Source: Archivesica marissinica (Eukaryota > Mollusca > Bivalvia > Venerida > Vesicomyidae). From it: a stretch of DNA of 64,000 nucleotides. The translations under genes were made by a program, and so were the position numbers. Under the pieces are notes generated by a model, which worked only from the letters and a program-made list of their open reading frames with translations, had not been told where the DNA came from and did no database searches. Positions 35,752 through 48,900 of this stretch are shown piece by piece (the stretch's first letter is position 1; each line of letters opens with the position of its first letter). The stretch spans positions 82,138,598 to 82,202,597 of the forward strand of contig CM026387.1 of assembly GCA_014843695.1 (NCBI GenBank), in the 5' to 3' direction.

Positions 35752-36215
35752 GAATGTACATGCCGAATATAGTCAACGTCTTTGACGCGATAATGTACAC
35801 GGGTATATTCACGGCCGAATATAGTCAGCGTCTGTGACGCGATAATGTACACGGGTATATTCACGGCCGAATATAGTAAGTGTCTTTGACGCGATAATGT
35901 ACACGGGTATATTCACGGCCGAATATAGTCAGCGTCTGTGACGCGATAATGTACACGGGTATATTCACGGCCGAATATAGTCAGTGTCTTTGACGCGATA
36001 ATGTACACGGGTATATTCACGGCCGAATATAGTCAGCGTCTTTGACGCGATAATGTACACGGGTATATTCACGGCCGAATATAGTCAGCGTCTGTGACAC
36101 AAGAATGTCAAACTCCACGGGAATAGTCAGCGTCGTTGACGCAATAATGTGCATCTTCACGGGAATAGATAGTCAGCGCCGTTGACGCGAGGATGTGTAA
36201 CTTCACGTGATTAGT
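35752..36215. repeat. 52-bp minisatellite, about 7 good copies plus decayed ones
   Basis: Unit 'gtctttgacgcgataatgta' plus 'cacgggtatattcacggccg' plus 'aatatagtcagc'. CpG-containing, unlike neighbours. The last two copies have lost the middle. Confidence 0.92.
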
Positions 36216-36224
36216 CCGAGCTGA

Positions 36225-36955
36225 ATACACACCATATCACGAAATATGGGACCTCTCGCTTAAAGGGTGAATGCTCCGGACTGCATACATACCATCTCAC
36301 GAAATATGGGACCTCTCGCTTAAAGGGTGAATGCTCCGGACTACATACATACAATCTCACGAAATATGGGACCTCTTGTTTATATGGTGAATGCTCCGGA
36401 CTGCATACATACCATCTTACGAAATATGGGACCTCTTGTTTATAGGGTGAATGCTCCGGACTGCGTACATACCATCTCACGAAATATGGGACCTCTTGTT
36501 TATAGGGTGAATGCTCCGGACTGCGTACATACCATCTCACGAAATATGGGACCTCTTGCTTATAGGGTGAATGCTCCGGACTGCGTACATACCATCTCAC
36601 GAAATATGGGACCTCTTGTTTATAGGGTGAATGCTCCGGACTGCAACATACCATCTCACGAAATATGGGACCTCTTGCTTATAGGGTGAATGCTCCGGAC
36701 TGCATACATACCATCTCACGAAATATGGGACCTCTTGTTTATAGGGTGAATGCTCCGGACTGCGTACATACCATCTCACGAAATATGGGACCTTTGTTTA
36801 TATGGTGAATGCTCCGGACTACATACATACCATCTCACGAAATATGGGACCTCTTGTTTATAGGGTGAATGCTCCGGACTGCGTACATACTATCTCACGA
36901 AATATGGGACTTCTTGTTTATAGGGTGAATGCTCCGGACTGAGTAGCAATTTGTG
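36225..36955. repeat. 60-bp minisatellite, about 12 copies
   Basis: Unit 'cgaaatatgggacctcttgt' plus 'ttatagggtgaatgctccgg' plus 'actgcgtacataccatctca'. Sixty is a multiple of three, which explains the open frames on both strands. Confidence 0.94.
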
Positions 36956-37137
36956 ACTTGCAATACATGTAGATTCCTTCACAACCGTAATATTGTTTAT
37001 GTGTAGGCCTATATGACACACAATTAAGAACTTTTTGGGGAAGAAAGTTGCAACGAATTTGTGCATGTATGTAAAATAGTGCCAAAATGACACATTGAAC
37101 GCATGCTTTTGAGGTGGTGGTGGTGGTGGTGGGGATA

Positions 37138-37452
37138 TGGTGGTCTATGATATTATTTATTACATTTTATGAAGCATATACCAGTTTACCTGGTACCGGT
37201 AGTGCGATACCTGAATCTTCACAGATTCATGATATATCTGATAACACCACCTCGGAACCATCAGTACAGAGATCTGTCTCACATTTAGAGTCCATAATAG
37301 ACCAACCTGTTGTCGTCCCTGCTGGCAATGCCCAAACTCCTGAACCGACCCGTCGTCCGGTGCGCCAAAGGAAGCCACCGGACCGGTATGGAGAATGGGT
37401 GGTCCCATTGACAGCAGTACCAAACACTGACAAGGTTGTGTACTATGTGTAA
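37138..37452 (+). pseudogene. C-terminal end of an LTR-retrotransposon polyprotein
   Basis: Frame ending TRRPVRQRKPPDRYGEWVVP, then a stop at 37450. The basic R-P-x-R-x-R-x-P-P-D-R-Y tail is common at the end of Ty3/gypsy-type integrases. It lies about 540 bp upstream of a polypurine tract and LTR. Upstream the frame runs into a GGT microsatellite and the 60-bp array, so the rest is lost. Confidence 0.65.
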
Positions 37453-37980
37453 GACAGTGTCAGATATTGAGTTTTTAATTGTTTCAAAATATACTGTATT
37501 CTGGTATATTACTGTGTAAGTGCAATGTTTGAATCATTCTATGTCAACATATATACAATGCGCGTACATTAGTATTACATTTCATTATGTCATTTGAAAT
37601 GGTTGTTTTTATTTCATAGTAAATGTTCATGTTTGTACAATTTGAAGGTTAATCTTACCTTTACAGGTCTCCACATAGTTGGAACAGATTTGTAGCATTT
37701 GTCCATTATTGTGGACATATACCTTTAAGCCAGCCATATTGAGCATACCCATGCATGGTGTAATACTTAACTAATGATCGTTACATTAGTATCTTTAATT
37801 ACATTGTATTGGTTGTTATGTTTTTATTTCAGTTTGTAAAATTATTTCAGTTGACAATGTCGGATGTTGGATAGTGAATGATGCAGTAAATAAAATTGTT
37901 ATTATATAGCTTGATTATTTGGATTGAGCTACAATATTCATTTAGTTTCAGGTAATTAAAACGTCAGGAGACCTTTTCTC

Positions 37981-38585
37981 CAAGAGGGGGAACTATGTAA
38001 CCCATGTCATATTTATGTTAAAGGGAAATAATTATTGATATTTAGTACATGTACATTATAATGTTTCCAAACCCTGCTGCAAGCGTACCGCCCAATAGTT
38101 TCCCTTATATGGCCTTATTAAAATCACTGGTCTGAATCATATCATAATTATATAGCCTGGTCCCATACTATGTCTTTGTATAATATATACTAGTCTTCAC
38201 TACTATTGTGTATACAGTATTATGGGTGAGTGATTGTGAGTGACGATCAGGTCAGATGTGTGAATGAGTGAACTAACTCAACTAATTAGGTGCACTTTCC
38301 AACTACCCTTATCCCACACTCTATCTCTACTAGTCAAATGGATAAGTTGCGAAGCTATCCTGTTTACGTTAATATATACTATACTAGTAACCTTATACAT
38401 ATATACATTATATGTATCAGCTGATAGCCGGACTCTGGTAATGTAATGTTTTATCTTTGATATTTTACATTGTAAAATATTTATTTGAAATGCTTGAATT
38501 GGAATTGTGTATTTACTATTTTGTATTGTGAAATTAAGTAGAATGATTTGTACATAATAATATTATGTATATATTGTATATTACA
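37981..38585 (+). mobile_element. polypurine tract and 3' LTR (about 590 bp) of a Ty3/gypsy-like element
   Basis: Purine tract AAGAGGGGGAA followed by TATGTAAC, with the LTR taken from TGTAA at 37996 to TTACA at 38585. No second LTR is in the window, so the right end is inferred from the TG..CA rule. Confidence 0.6.
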
Positions 38586-38689
38586 GGCTCTTTATATCCA
38601 TATATACGAAAATACGAAAACAACCAGAGTTTGTTATATCTATAAACTCCCCGGTCTACATATCTCCAGTGCTATATAACGACATTCTC

Positions 38690-41110
38690 CAGTGTGATTA
38701 AGCACATATCTGTAGGTTATGCTAAGGACGTTCTCCAGTGTGATTAAGCTTATGTCTGTACGTTATGCCAAGGACTCCCTTCTGTGTTATATAAGGACGT
38801 TCTCCAGTGTGATTAAGCTTATGTCTGTAAGTTATGCCAAGGACTCCATTCAGTGTTATATAAGGACGTTCTCCAGTGTGATTAAGCTTATGTCTGTAAG
38901 TTAGGCCAAGGACTCCATTCAGTGTTATATAAGGACGTTCTCCAGTGTGATTAAGCTTATGTCTGTAAGTTATGCCAAGGACTCCCTTCAGTGTTATATA
39001 AGGATGTTCTCCAGTGTGATTAAGCTTATGTCTGTAAGTTATGCCAAGGACTACATTCAGTGTTATATAAGGACGTTCTCCAGTGTGATTAAGCTTATGT
39101 CTGTAAGTTATGCCAAGGATTCCATTCAGTGTTATATAAGGACGTTCTCCAATGTGATTAAGCTTATGTCTGTAAGTTATGCCAAGGACTCCATTCAGTG
39201 TTATATAAGGATGTTCGCCAGTGTGATTAAGCTTATGTCTGTAAGTTATGCCAAGGACTCCCTTCAGTGTTATATAAGGACGTTCTCCGGTGTGATTAAG
39301 CTTATGTCTGTACGTTATGCCAAGGACTCCATTCTGTGTTATATAAGGACGTTCTCCAGTGTGATTAAGCTTATGTCTGTACGTTATGCCAAGGACTCCC
39401 TTCTGTGTTATATAAGGACGTTCTCCAGTGTGATTAAGCTTATGTCTGTAAGTTATGCCAAGGACTCCATTCAGTGTTATATAAGGACGTTCTCCAGTGT
39501 GATTAAGCTTATGTCTGTAAGTTAGGCCAAGGACTCCATTCAGTGTTATATAAGGACGTTCTCCAGTGTGATTAAGCTTATGTCTGTAAGTTATGCCAAG
39601 GACTCCCTTCAGTGTTATATAAGGATGTTCTCCAGTGTGATTAAGCTTATGTCTGTAAGTTATGCCAAGGACTCCATTCAGTGTTATATAAGGACGTTCT
39701 CCAGTGTGATTAAGCTTATGTCTGTAAGTTATGCCAAGGATTCCATTCAGTGTTATATAAGGACGTTCTCCAATGTGATTAAGCTTATGTCTGTACGTTA
39801 TGCCAAGGACTCCATTCTGTGTTATATAAGGACGTTCTCCAGTGTGATTAAGCTTATGTCTGTACGTTATGCCAAGGACTCCCTTCTGTGTTATATAAGG
39901 ACGTTCTCCAGTGTGATTAAGCTTATGTCTGTAAGTTATGCCAAGGACTCCATTCAGTGTTATATAAGGACGTTCTCCAGTGTGATTAAGCTTATGTCTG
40001 TAAGTTAGGCCAAGGACTCCATTCAGTGTTATATAAGGACGTTCTCCAGTGTGATTAAGCTTATGTCTGTAAGTTATGCCAAGGACTCCCTTCAGTGTTA
40101 TATAAGGATGTTCTCCAGTGTGATTAAGCTTATGTCTGTAAGTTATGCCAAGGACTCCATTCAGTGTTATATAAGGACGTTCTCCAGTGTGATTAAGCTT
40201 ATGTCTGTAAGTTATGCCAAGGATTCCATTCAGTGTTATATAAGGACGTTCTCCAATGTGATTAAGCTTATGTCTGTAAGTTATGCCAAGGACTCCATTC
40301 AGTGTTATATAAGGATGTTCGCCAGTGTGATTAAGCTTATGTCTGTAAGTTATGCCAAGGACTCCCTTCAGTGTTATATAAGGACGTTCTCCGGTGTGAT
40401 TAAGCTTATGTCTGTACGTTATGCCAAGGACTCCATTCTGTGTTATATAAGGACGTTCACTCGTGTGATTAAGCTTATGTCTGTAAGTTATGCCAAGGAC
40501 TCCCTTCAGTGTTATACAAGGACGTTCACTCGTGTGATTAAGCTTATGTCTGTCAGTTATGCCAAGGACTCCCTTCAGTGTTATATAAGGACGTTCACTC
40601 GTGTGATTAAGCTTATGTCTGTAAGTTATGCCAAGGACTCCCATCAGTGTTATATAAGGACGTTCTCCAGTGTGATTAAGCTTATGTCTGTAAGTTATGC
40701 CAAGGACTACCTTCAGTGTTATATAAGGACGTTCACCTATGTGATTAAGCTTATGTCTGTAAGTTATGCCAAGGACTCCATTCAGTGTTATATAAGGACG
40801 TTCTCCAGTGTGATTAAGCTTATGTCTGTAAGTTATGCTAAGGACTCCATTCAGTGTTATATAAGGACGTTCTCCAGTGTGATTAAGCTTATGTCTGTAA
40901 GTTATGCCAAGGACTCCATTCAGTGTTATATAAGGACGTTCTCCAGTGTGATTAAGCTTATGTCTGTAAGTTATGCTAAGGACTCCATTCAGTGTTATAT
41001 AAGGACGTTCTCCAGTGTGATTAAGCTTATGTCTGTAAGTTAGGCCAAGGACTCCATTCAGTGTTATATAAGGACGTTCACTCGTGTGATTAAGCATATA
41101 TCTGTAAGTC
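38690..41110 (-). repeat. 69-bp satellite resembling a degenerate C2H2 zinc-finger unit, 35 copies
   Basis: On the minus strand each unit encodes H-T-G-E-R-P-Y-I-T-L-N-G-V-L-G-I-T-Y-R-H, then K-L-N. HTGERPY is the standard linker between C2H2 fingers, preceded by H-x3-H (H-K-L-N-H), but the unit is 23 residues, not 28, and both cysteines are missing. The 804-codon frame is open, but so are long plus-strand frames, because 69 is a multiple of three. Blocks repeat with offsets of 621 and 483 bp (9 and 7 units). Confidence 0.9.
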
Positions 41111-42265
41111 ATCTTGTAGCAATTTGTAAACTTCACAATCCATCAGGCACTGAAGTGCAAGTCATACTGTAGCAGTATGTAAACTTCACAATCCATCAGG
41201 AGCTGAAGTGCAAGTCATACTGTAGCAATATGTAAACTTCACAATCCATCAGGCTCTGAAGTGCAAGTCATACTGTAGCAGTATGTAAACTTCACAATCC
41301 ATCAGGCACTGAAGTGCAAGTCATACTGTAGCAATATGTAAACTTCACAACCCATCAGGCACTGAAGAGCAAGTCATACTGTAGCAATATGTAAAAAACT
41401 TCACAATCCACCAGGCACTGAAGAGCAAGTCATCTTGTAGCAATATGTAAACTTCACAATCCATCAGGCACTGAAGAGCAAGTCATCTTGTAGCAATATG
41501 TAAACTTCACAATCCATCAGGCACTGAAGAGCAAGTCATACTGTAGCAATATGTAAACTTCACAATTCATCAGGCACTGAAGTGCAAGTCATACTCTAGC
41601 AATATGTAAACTTCACAATCCATCAGGCACTGAAGAGCAAGTCATACTGTAGCAATATGTAAACTTCACAATCCATCAGGAGCTAAAGAGCAAGTCATAC
41701 TGTAGCAATATGTAAACTTCACAATCCATCAGGAGCTAAAGAGCAAGTCATACTGTAGCAATATGTAAACTTTACAATCCATCAGGAGCTGAAGTGCAAG
41801 TCATACTGTAGCAATATGTAAACTTCACAATCCATCAGGCACTGAAGTGCAAGTCATACTGTAGCAATATGTAAACTTCACAATCCATCAGGCACTGAAG
41901 TGCAAGTCATACTGTAGCAATATGTAAACTTCACAATCCATCAGGCACTGAAGTGCAAGTCATCCTGTAGCAATATGTAAACTTCACAATCCATCAGGCA
42001 CTGAAGTGCAAGTCATACTGTAGCAATATGTAAACTTAACAATCCATCAGGAGCTGAAGTGCAAGTCATACTGTAGCAATATGTAAACTTCACAATCCAT
42101 CAGGCACTGAAGAGCAAGTCATACTGTAGCAATATGTAAACTTCACAATCCATCAGGCACTGAAGTGCAAGTCATACTGTAGCAATATGTAAACTTCACA
42201 ATCCATCAGGAGCTGAAGAGCAAGTTATCTTGTAGCAATATGTAAACTTCACAATCCATCAGGAG
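41111..42265. repeat. 53-bp minisatellite, about 21 copies
   Basis: Unit 'gcaagtcatactgtagcaat' plus 'atgtaaacttcacaatccat' plus 'caggcactgaagt'. Directly follows the 69-bp array; the junction unit ('tgtaagtcatcttgtagcaa') blends the two. Confidence 0.94.
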
Positions 42266-42907
42266 CATAAGAAAATTGACACTCTCTTCAGTCTGTGGAC
42301 ATTAACCAAACTATAGTTAATTTGTCTGGGGTCCATGTGATGAAGTGTCCCACCCAGTTTTCTTAACGTTTGTTTGCTAGTCTTAGAAGAGATAAGTGAT
42401 GGAAGCTATGAAATGTAATCATCGCCTGAATTCCACAACCTAACTGGCTCTCTGGTAGTCTTGAGATAATCACCATTTTATGATTGTAATTTAAGCTAAA
42501 CAAAGGCATATAGATCATTGTGGACACTGGAATTCTCCTACTTCTAGACGTTGCACAATCAACCCACATTCACCAGTACCAAGTGCTCGTCGAGATGATA
42601 AACAACGCTACCAAAACCTCAATTTAACAAATAAAGTTGGAAGGTTGTGGAACTTAGCTGACGTGTTGATAGACTCACAATAGACGCTGGACAACTTATA
42701 TATAGTTTTTCTTCATCAGCAAAATACAAATAAAACATAAACAATCGTGAAAATAAATATATAGGTATCTATCTGCAGTGAATTTCAAACCACTGACTCA
42801 CAGGGATGTAGTAGACATGTAGATATAGAGTGACTTTGCATCAGATGTTACACAAAATCGATAAAGCGCAGGAAGCTATCTAACATAACAATAATAACAC
42901 CCTGATT
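42266..42907. other. unassigned sequence between two arrays
   Basis: Short minus-strand frame at 42363-42569 not recognised. No exon or TE supported. Confidence 0.5.
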
Positions 42908-45900
42908 ATACGACCAGATCAACTGACTGTCGTGCGTAGTGCATTACTGTACGACCAGATCAACTGACTGTCGTGCGTAGTGCATTACTGTACGACCAGA
43001 TCAACTGACTGTCGTGCGTAGTGCATTACTGTACGACCAGATCAACTGACTGTCGTGCGTAGTGCATTACTGTACGACCAGATCAACTGACTGTCGTGCG
43101 TAGTGCATTACTGTACGACCAGATCAACTGACTGTCGTGCGTAGTGCATTACTGTACGACCAGATCAACTGACTGTCGTGCGTAGTGCATTACTGTACGA
43201 CCAGATCAACTGACTGTCGTGCGTAGTGCATTACTGTACGACCAGATCAACTGACTGTCGTGCGTAGTGCATTACTGTACGACCAGATCAACTGACTGTC
43301 GTGCGTAGTGCATTACTGTACGACCAGATCAACTGACTGTCGTGCGTAGTGCATTACTGTACGACCAGATCAACTGACTGTCGTGCGTAGTGCATTACTG
43401 TACGACCAGATCAACTGACTGTCGTGCGTAGTGCATTACTGTACGACCAGATCAACTGACTGTCTTGCGTAGTGCATTACTGTACGACCAGATCAACTGA
43501 CTGTCTGGTAGTGCATTACTGTACGACCAGATCAACTGACTGTCGTGCGTAGTGCATTACTGTACGACCAGATCAACTGACTGTCGTGCGTAGTGCATTA
43601 CTGTACGACCAGATCAACTGATGTCGTGCGTAGTGCATTACTGTACGACCAGATCAACTGACTGTCGTGCGTAGTGCATTACTGTACGACCAGATCAACT
43701 GATGTCGTGCGTAGTGCATTACTGTACGACCAGATCAACTGATGTCGTGCGTAGTGCATTACTGTACGACCAGATCAACTGATGTCGTGCGTAGTGCATT
43801 ACTGTACGACCAGATCAACTGATGTCGTGCGTAGTGCATTACTGTACGACCAGATCAACTGACTGTCGTGCGTAGTGCATTACTGTACGACCAGATCAAC
43901 TGACTGTCGTGCGTAGTGCATTACTGTATGACCAGATCAACTGACTGTCGTGCGTAGTGCATTACTGTACGACCAGATCAACTGATGTCGTGCGTAGTAC
44001 ATTACTGTACAACCAGATCAACTGATGTCGTGCGTAGTGCATTACTGTACGAACAGATCAACTGATGTCGTGCATAGTGCATTACTGTACGACCAGATCA
44101 ACTGATGTCGTGCGTAGTGCATTACTGTACGACCAGATCAACTGATGTCGTGCGTAGTGCATTACTGTACGACCAGATCAACTGATGTCGTGCATAGTGC
44201 ATTACTGTACGACCAGATCAACTGACTGTCGTGCGTAGTGCATTACTGTACGACCAGATCAACTGACTGTCGTGCGTAGTGCATTACTGTACGACCAGAT
44301 CAACTGATGTCGTGCGTAGTGCATTACTGTACGACCAGATCAACTGATGTCGTGCGTAGTGCATTACTGTACGAACAGATCAACTGATGTCGTGCATAGT
44401 GCATTACTGTACGACCAGATCAACTGATGTTGTGCGTAGTGTATTACTGTACGACCAGATCAACTGATGTCGTGCGTAGTGCATTACTGTACGACCAGAT
44501 CAACTGACTGTCGTGCTTAGTGCATTACTGTACGACCAGATCAACTGACTGTCGTGCATAGTGCATTACTGTACGACCAGATCAACTGATGTCGTGCGTA
44601 GTGCATTACTGTACGACCAGATCAACTCACTGTCGTGCGTAGTGCATTACTGTACGACCAGATCAACTGACTGTCTTGTGTAGTGCATTACTGTATGACC
44701 AGATCAACTGATGTCGTGCGTAGCGTATTATTGTACGACCAGATCAACTGATGTCGTGCGTAGCGCATTACTGTACGACCAGATCAACTGACTGTCGTGC
44801 TTAGNNNNNNNNNNNNNNNNNNNNNNNNNNNNNNNNNNNNNNNNNNNNNNNNNNNNNNNNNNNNNNNNNNNNNNNNNNNNNNNNNNNNNNNNNNNNNNNN
44901 NNNNNNNNNNNNNNNNNNNNNNNNNNNNNNNNNNNNNNNNNNNNNNNNNNNNNNNNNNNNNNNNNNNNNNNNNNNNNNNNNNNNNNNNNNNNNNNNNNNN
45001 NNNNNNNNNNNNNNNNNNNNNNNNNNNNNNNNNNNNNNNNNNNNNNNNNNNNNNNNNNNNNNNNNNNNNNNNNNNNNNNNNNNNNNNNNNNNNNNNNNNN
45101 NNNNNNNNNNNNNNNNNNNNNNNNNNNNNNNNNNNNNNNNNNNNNNNNNNNNNNNNNNNNNNNNNNNNNNNNNNNNNNNNNNNNNNNNNNNNNNNNNNNN
45201 NNNNNNNNNNNNNNNNNNNNNNNNNNNNNNNNNNNNNNNNNNNNNNNNNNNNNNNNNNNNNNNNNNNNNNNNNNNNNNNNNNNNNNNNNNNNNNNNNNNN
45301 NNNNNNNNNNNNNNNNNNNNNNNNNNNNNNNNNNNNNNNNNNNNNNNNNNNNNNNNNNNNNNNNNNNNNNNNNNNNNNNNNNNNNNNNNNNNNNNNNNNN
45401 NNNNNNNNNNNNNNNNNNNNNNNNNNNNNNNNNNNNNNNNNNNNNNNNNNNNNNNNNNNNNNNNNNNNNNNNNNNNNNNNNNNNNNNNNNNNNNNNNNNN
45501 NNNNNNNNNNNNNNNNNNNNNNNNNNNNNNNNNNNNNNNNNNNNNNNNNNNNNNNNNNNNNNNNNNNNNNNNNNNNNNNNNNNNNNNNNNNNNNNNNNNN
45601 NNNNNNNNNNNNNNNNNNNNNNNNNNNNNNNNNNNNNNNNNNNNNNNNNNNNNNNNNNNNNNNNNNNNNNNNNNNNNNNNNNNNNNNNNNNNNNNNNNNN
45701 NNNNNNNNNNNNNNNNNNNNNNNNNNNNNNNNNNNNNNNNNNNNNNNNNNNNNNNNNNNNNNNNNNNNNNNNNNNNNNNNNNNNNNNNNNNNNNNNNNNN
45801 NNNNACGACCAGATCAACTGACTGTCGTGCGTAGTGCATTACTGTACGACCAGATCAACTGACTGTCGTGCGTAGTGCATTACTGTACGACCAGATCAAC

Positions 45901-48900
45901 TGACTGTCGTGCGTAGTGCATTACTGTACGACCAGATCAACTGACTGTCGTGCGTAGTGCATTACTGTACGACCAGATCAACTGACTGTCGTGCGTAGTG
46001 CATTACTGTACGACCAGATCAACTGACTGTCGTGCGTAGTGCATTACTGTACGACCAGATCAACTGACTGTCGTGCGTAGTGCATTACTGTACGACCAGA
46101 TCAACTGACTGTCGTGCGTAGTGCATTACTGTACGACCAGATCAACTGACTGTCGTGCGTAGTGCATTACTGTACGACCAGATCAACTGACTGTCGTGCG
46201 TAGTGCATTACTGTACGACCAGATCAACTGACTGTCGTGCGTAGTGCATTACTGTACGACCAGATCAACTGACTGTCGTGCGTAGTGCATTACTGTACGA
46301 CCAGATCAACTGACTGTCGTGCGTAGTGCATTACTGTACGACCAGATCAACTGACTGTCGTGCGTAGTGCATTACTGTACGACCAGATCAACTGACTGTC
46401 GTGCGTAGTGCATTACTGTACGACCAGATCAACTGACTGTCGTGCGTAGTGCATTACTGTACGACCAGATCAACTGACTGTCGTGCGTAGTGCATTACTG
46501 TACGACCAGATCAACTGACTGTCGTGCGTAGTGTGTTTGTGTGGTTGTGTGTGGTGTGCATTACTGTACGACCAGATCAACTGACTGTCGTGCGTAGTGC
46601 ATTACTGTACGACCAGATCAACTGACTGTCGTGCGTAGTGCATTACTGTACGACCAGATCAACTGATGTCGTGCGTAGTGTGCATTACTGTACGACCAGA
46701 TCAACTGACTGTCGTGCGTAGTGCATTACTGTATGACCAGATCAACTGATGTCGTGCGTAGTGCATTACTGTACGACCAGATCAACTGATGTCGTGCGTA
46801 GTGCATTACTGTACGACCAGATCAACTGATGTGTGTGTGTTTGTGTTGTGTGTGTTGGTGTGTTTGTGGTTGCTGTCGTGCGTGTGTAGTGCATTACTGT
46901 AGTGACCAGATCAACTGACTGTGTGGTGTGTTTGTGGTTGTGTGTGTGTGTTTGTGGTTGTGTGTGGTGTGTTTGTGGTTGTGTGTGGTGTGTTTGTGGT
47001 TGTGTTGTGTGTGTGCAGATCAACTGATGTCGTGCGTAGTGCATTACTGTACGACCAGATCAACTGATGTTGTGCGTAGTGCATTACTGTACGACCAGAT
47101 CAACTGATGTCGTGCATGCATTACTGTACGACCAGATCACTGACTGTAGTGCATTACTGTACGACAGATCAACTGACTGTGTGCGTAAGGCGTTACTGTA
47201 CGACCAGATCAACTGATGTCAGTGCTTATGTACGACCAGATCAACTGATGTCGTGCTTAGTGCGTACGACCAGATGACTGTCGTGCGTAGTATTACTGTA
47301 CGACAGATCAACTGATGTCGTGCGTAGTGCATTACTGTACGACCCAGATCAACTGATGTCGTGCGTAGTGCATTACTGTACGACCAGATCAACTGATGTC
47401 GTGCATAGTGCATTACTGTACAACCAGATCAACTGATGTCGTGCGTAGTGCATTACTGTACGACCAGATCAACTGACTGTCGTGCGTAGTGCATTACTGT
47501 ACGACCAGATCAACTGACTGTCGTGCGTAGTGCATTACTGTACGACCAGATCAACTGACTGTCGTGCGTAGTGCATTACTGTACGACCAGATCAACTGAT
47601 GTCGTGCATAGTACATTACTGTACAACCAGATCAACTGATGTCGTGCGTAGTGCATTACTGTACGAACAGATCAACTGATGTCGTGCATAGTGCATTACT
47701 GTACGACCAGATCAACTGATGTCGTGCGTAGTGCATTACTGTACGACCAGATCAACTGATGTCGTGCGTAGTGCATTACTGTACGACCAGATCAACTGAC
47801 TGTCATGCATAGTGCATTACTGTACGACCAGATCAACTGACTGTCGTGCGTAGTGCATTACTGTACGACCAGATCAACTGACTGTTGTGCGTAGTGCATT
47901 ACTGTACGACCAGATCAACTGATGTCGTGCGTAGTGCATTACTGTACGACCAGATCAACTGATGTCGTGCATAGTGCATTACTGTACGAACAGATCAACT
48001 GATGTCGTGCATAGTGCATTACTGTACGACCAGATCAACTGATGTTGTGCGTAGTGTATTACTGTACGACCAGATCAACTGATGCCGTGCGTAGTGCATT
48101 ACTGTACGACCAGATCAACTGACTGTCGTGCTTAGTGCATTACTGTACGACCAGATCAACTGACTGTCGTGCATAGTGCATTACTGTACGACCAGATCAA
48201 CTGATGTCATGCGTAGTGCATTACTGTACGACCAGATCAACTCACTGTCGTGCGTAGTGCATTACTGTACGACCAGATCAACTGACTGTCTTGTGTAGTG
48301 CATTACTGTATGACCAGATCAACTGATGTCGTGCGTAGCGTATTACTGTACGACCAGATCAACTGATGTCGTGCGTAGCGCATTACTGTACGACCAGATC
48401 AACTGACTGTCGTGCTTAGTGCATTACTGTACGACCAGATCAACTGACTGTCGTGCGTAGTGCATTACTGTACGACCAGATCAACTGATGTCGTGCGTAG
48501 TGCATTACTGTACGACCAGATCAACTGACTGTCGTGCGTAGTGCATTACTGTATGACCAGATCAACTGACTGTCTTGCGTAGTGCATTACTGTACGACCA
48601 GATCAACTCACTGTCGTGTGTAGTGCATTACTGTATGACCAGATCAACCGACTGTCGTGCGTAGTGCATTACTGTACGACCAGATCAACTGATGTCGTGC
48701 GTAGTGCATTACTGTACGACCAGATCAACTGATGTCGTGCGTAGTGCATTACTGTACGACCAGATCAACTGACTGTCGTGCGTAGTGCATTACTGTACGA
48801 CCAGATCAACTGACTGTCTTGTGTAGTGCATTACTGTACGACCAGATCAACTGACTGTCTTGTGTAGTGCATTACTGTACGACCAGATCAACTGACTGTC

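Noticed and set aside
38722..41136. 804-codon minus-strand frame as a functional protein gene
   Set aside because: The unit is a multiple of three, frames are long on both strands, there are no cysteines and no promoter or splice context. Kept as a repeat with a flagged resemblance.
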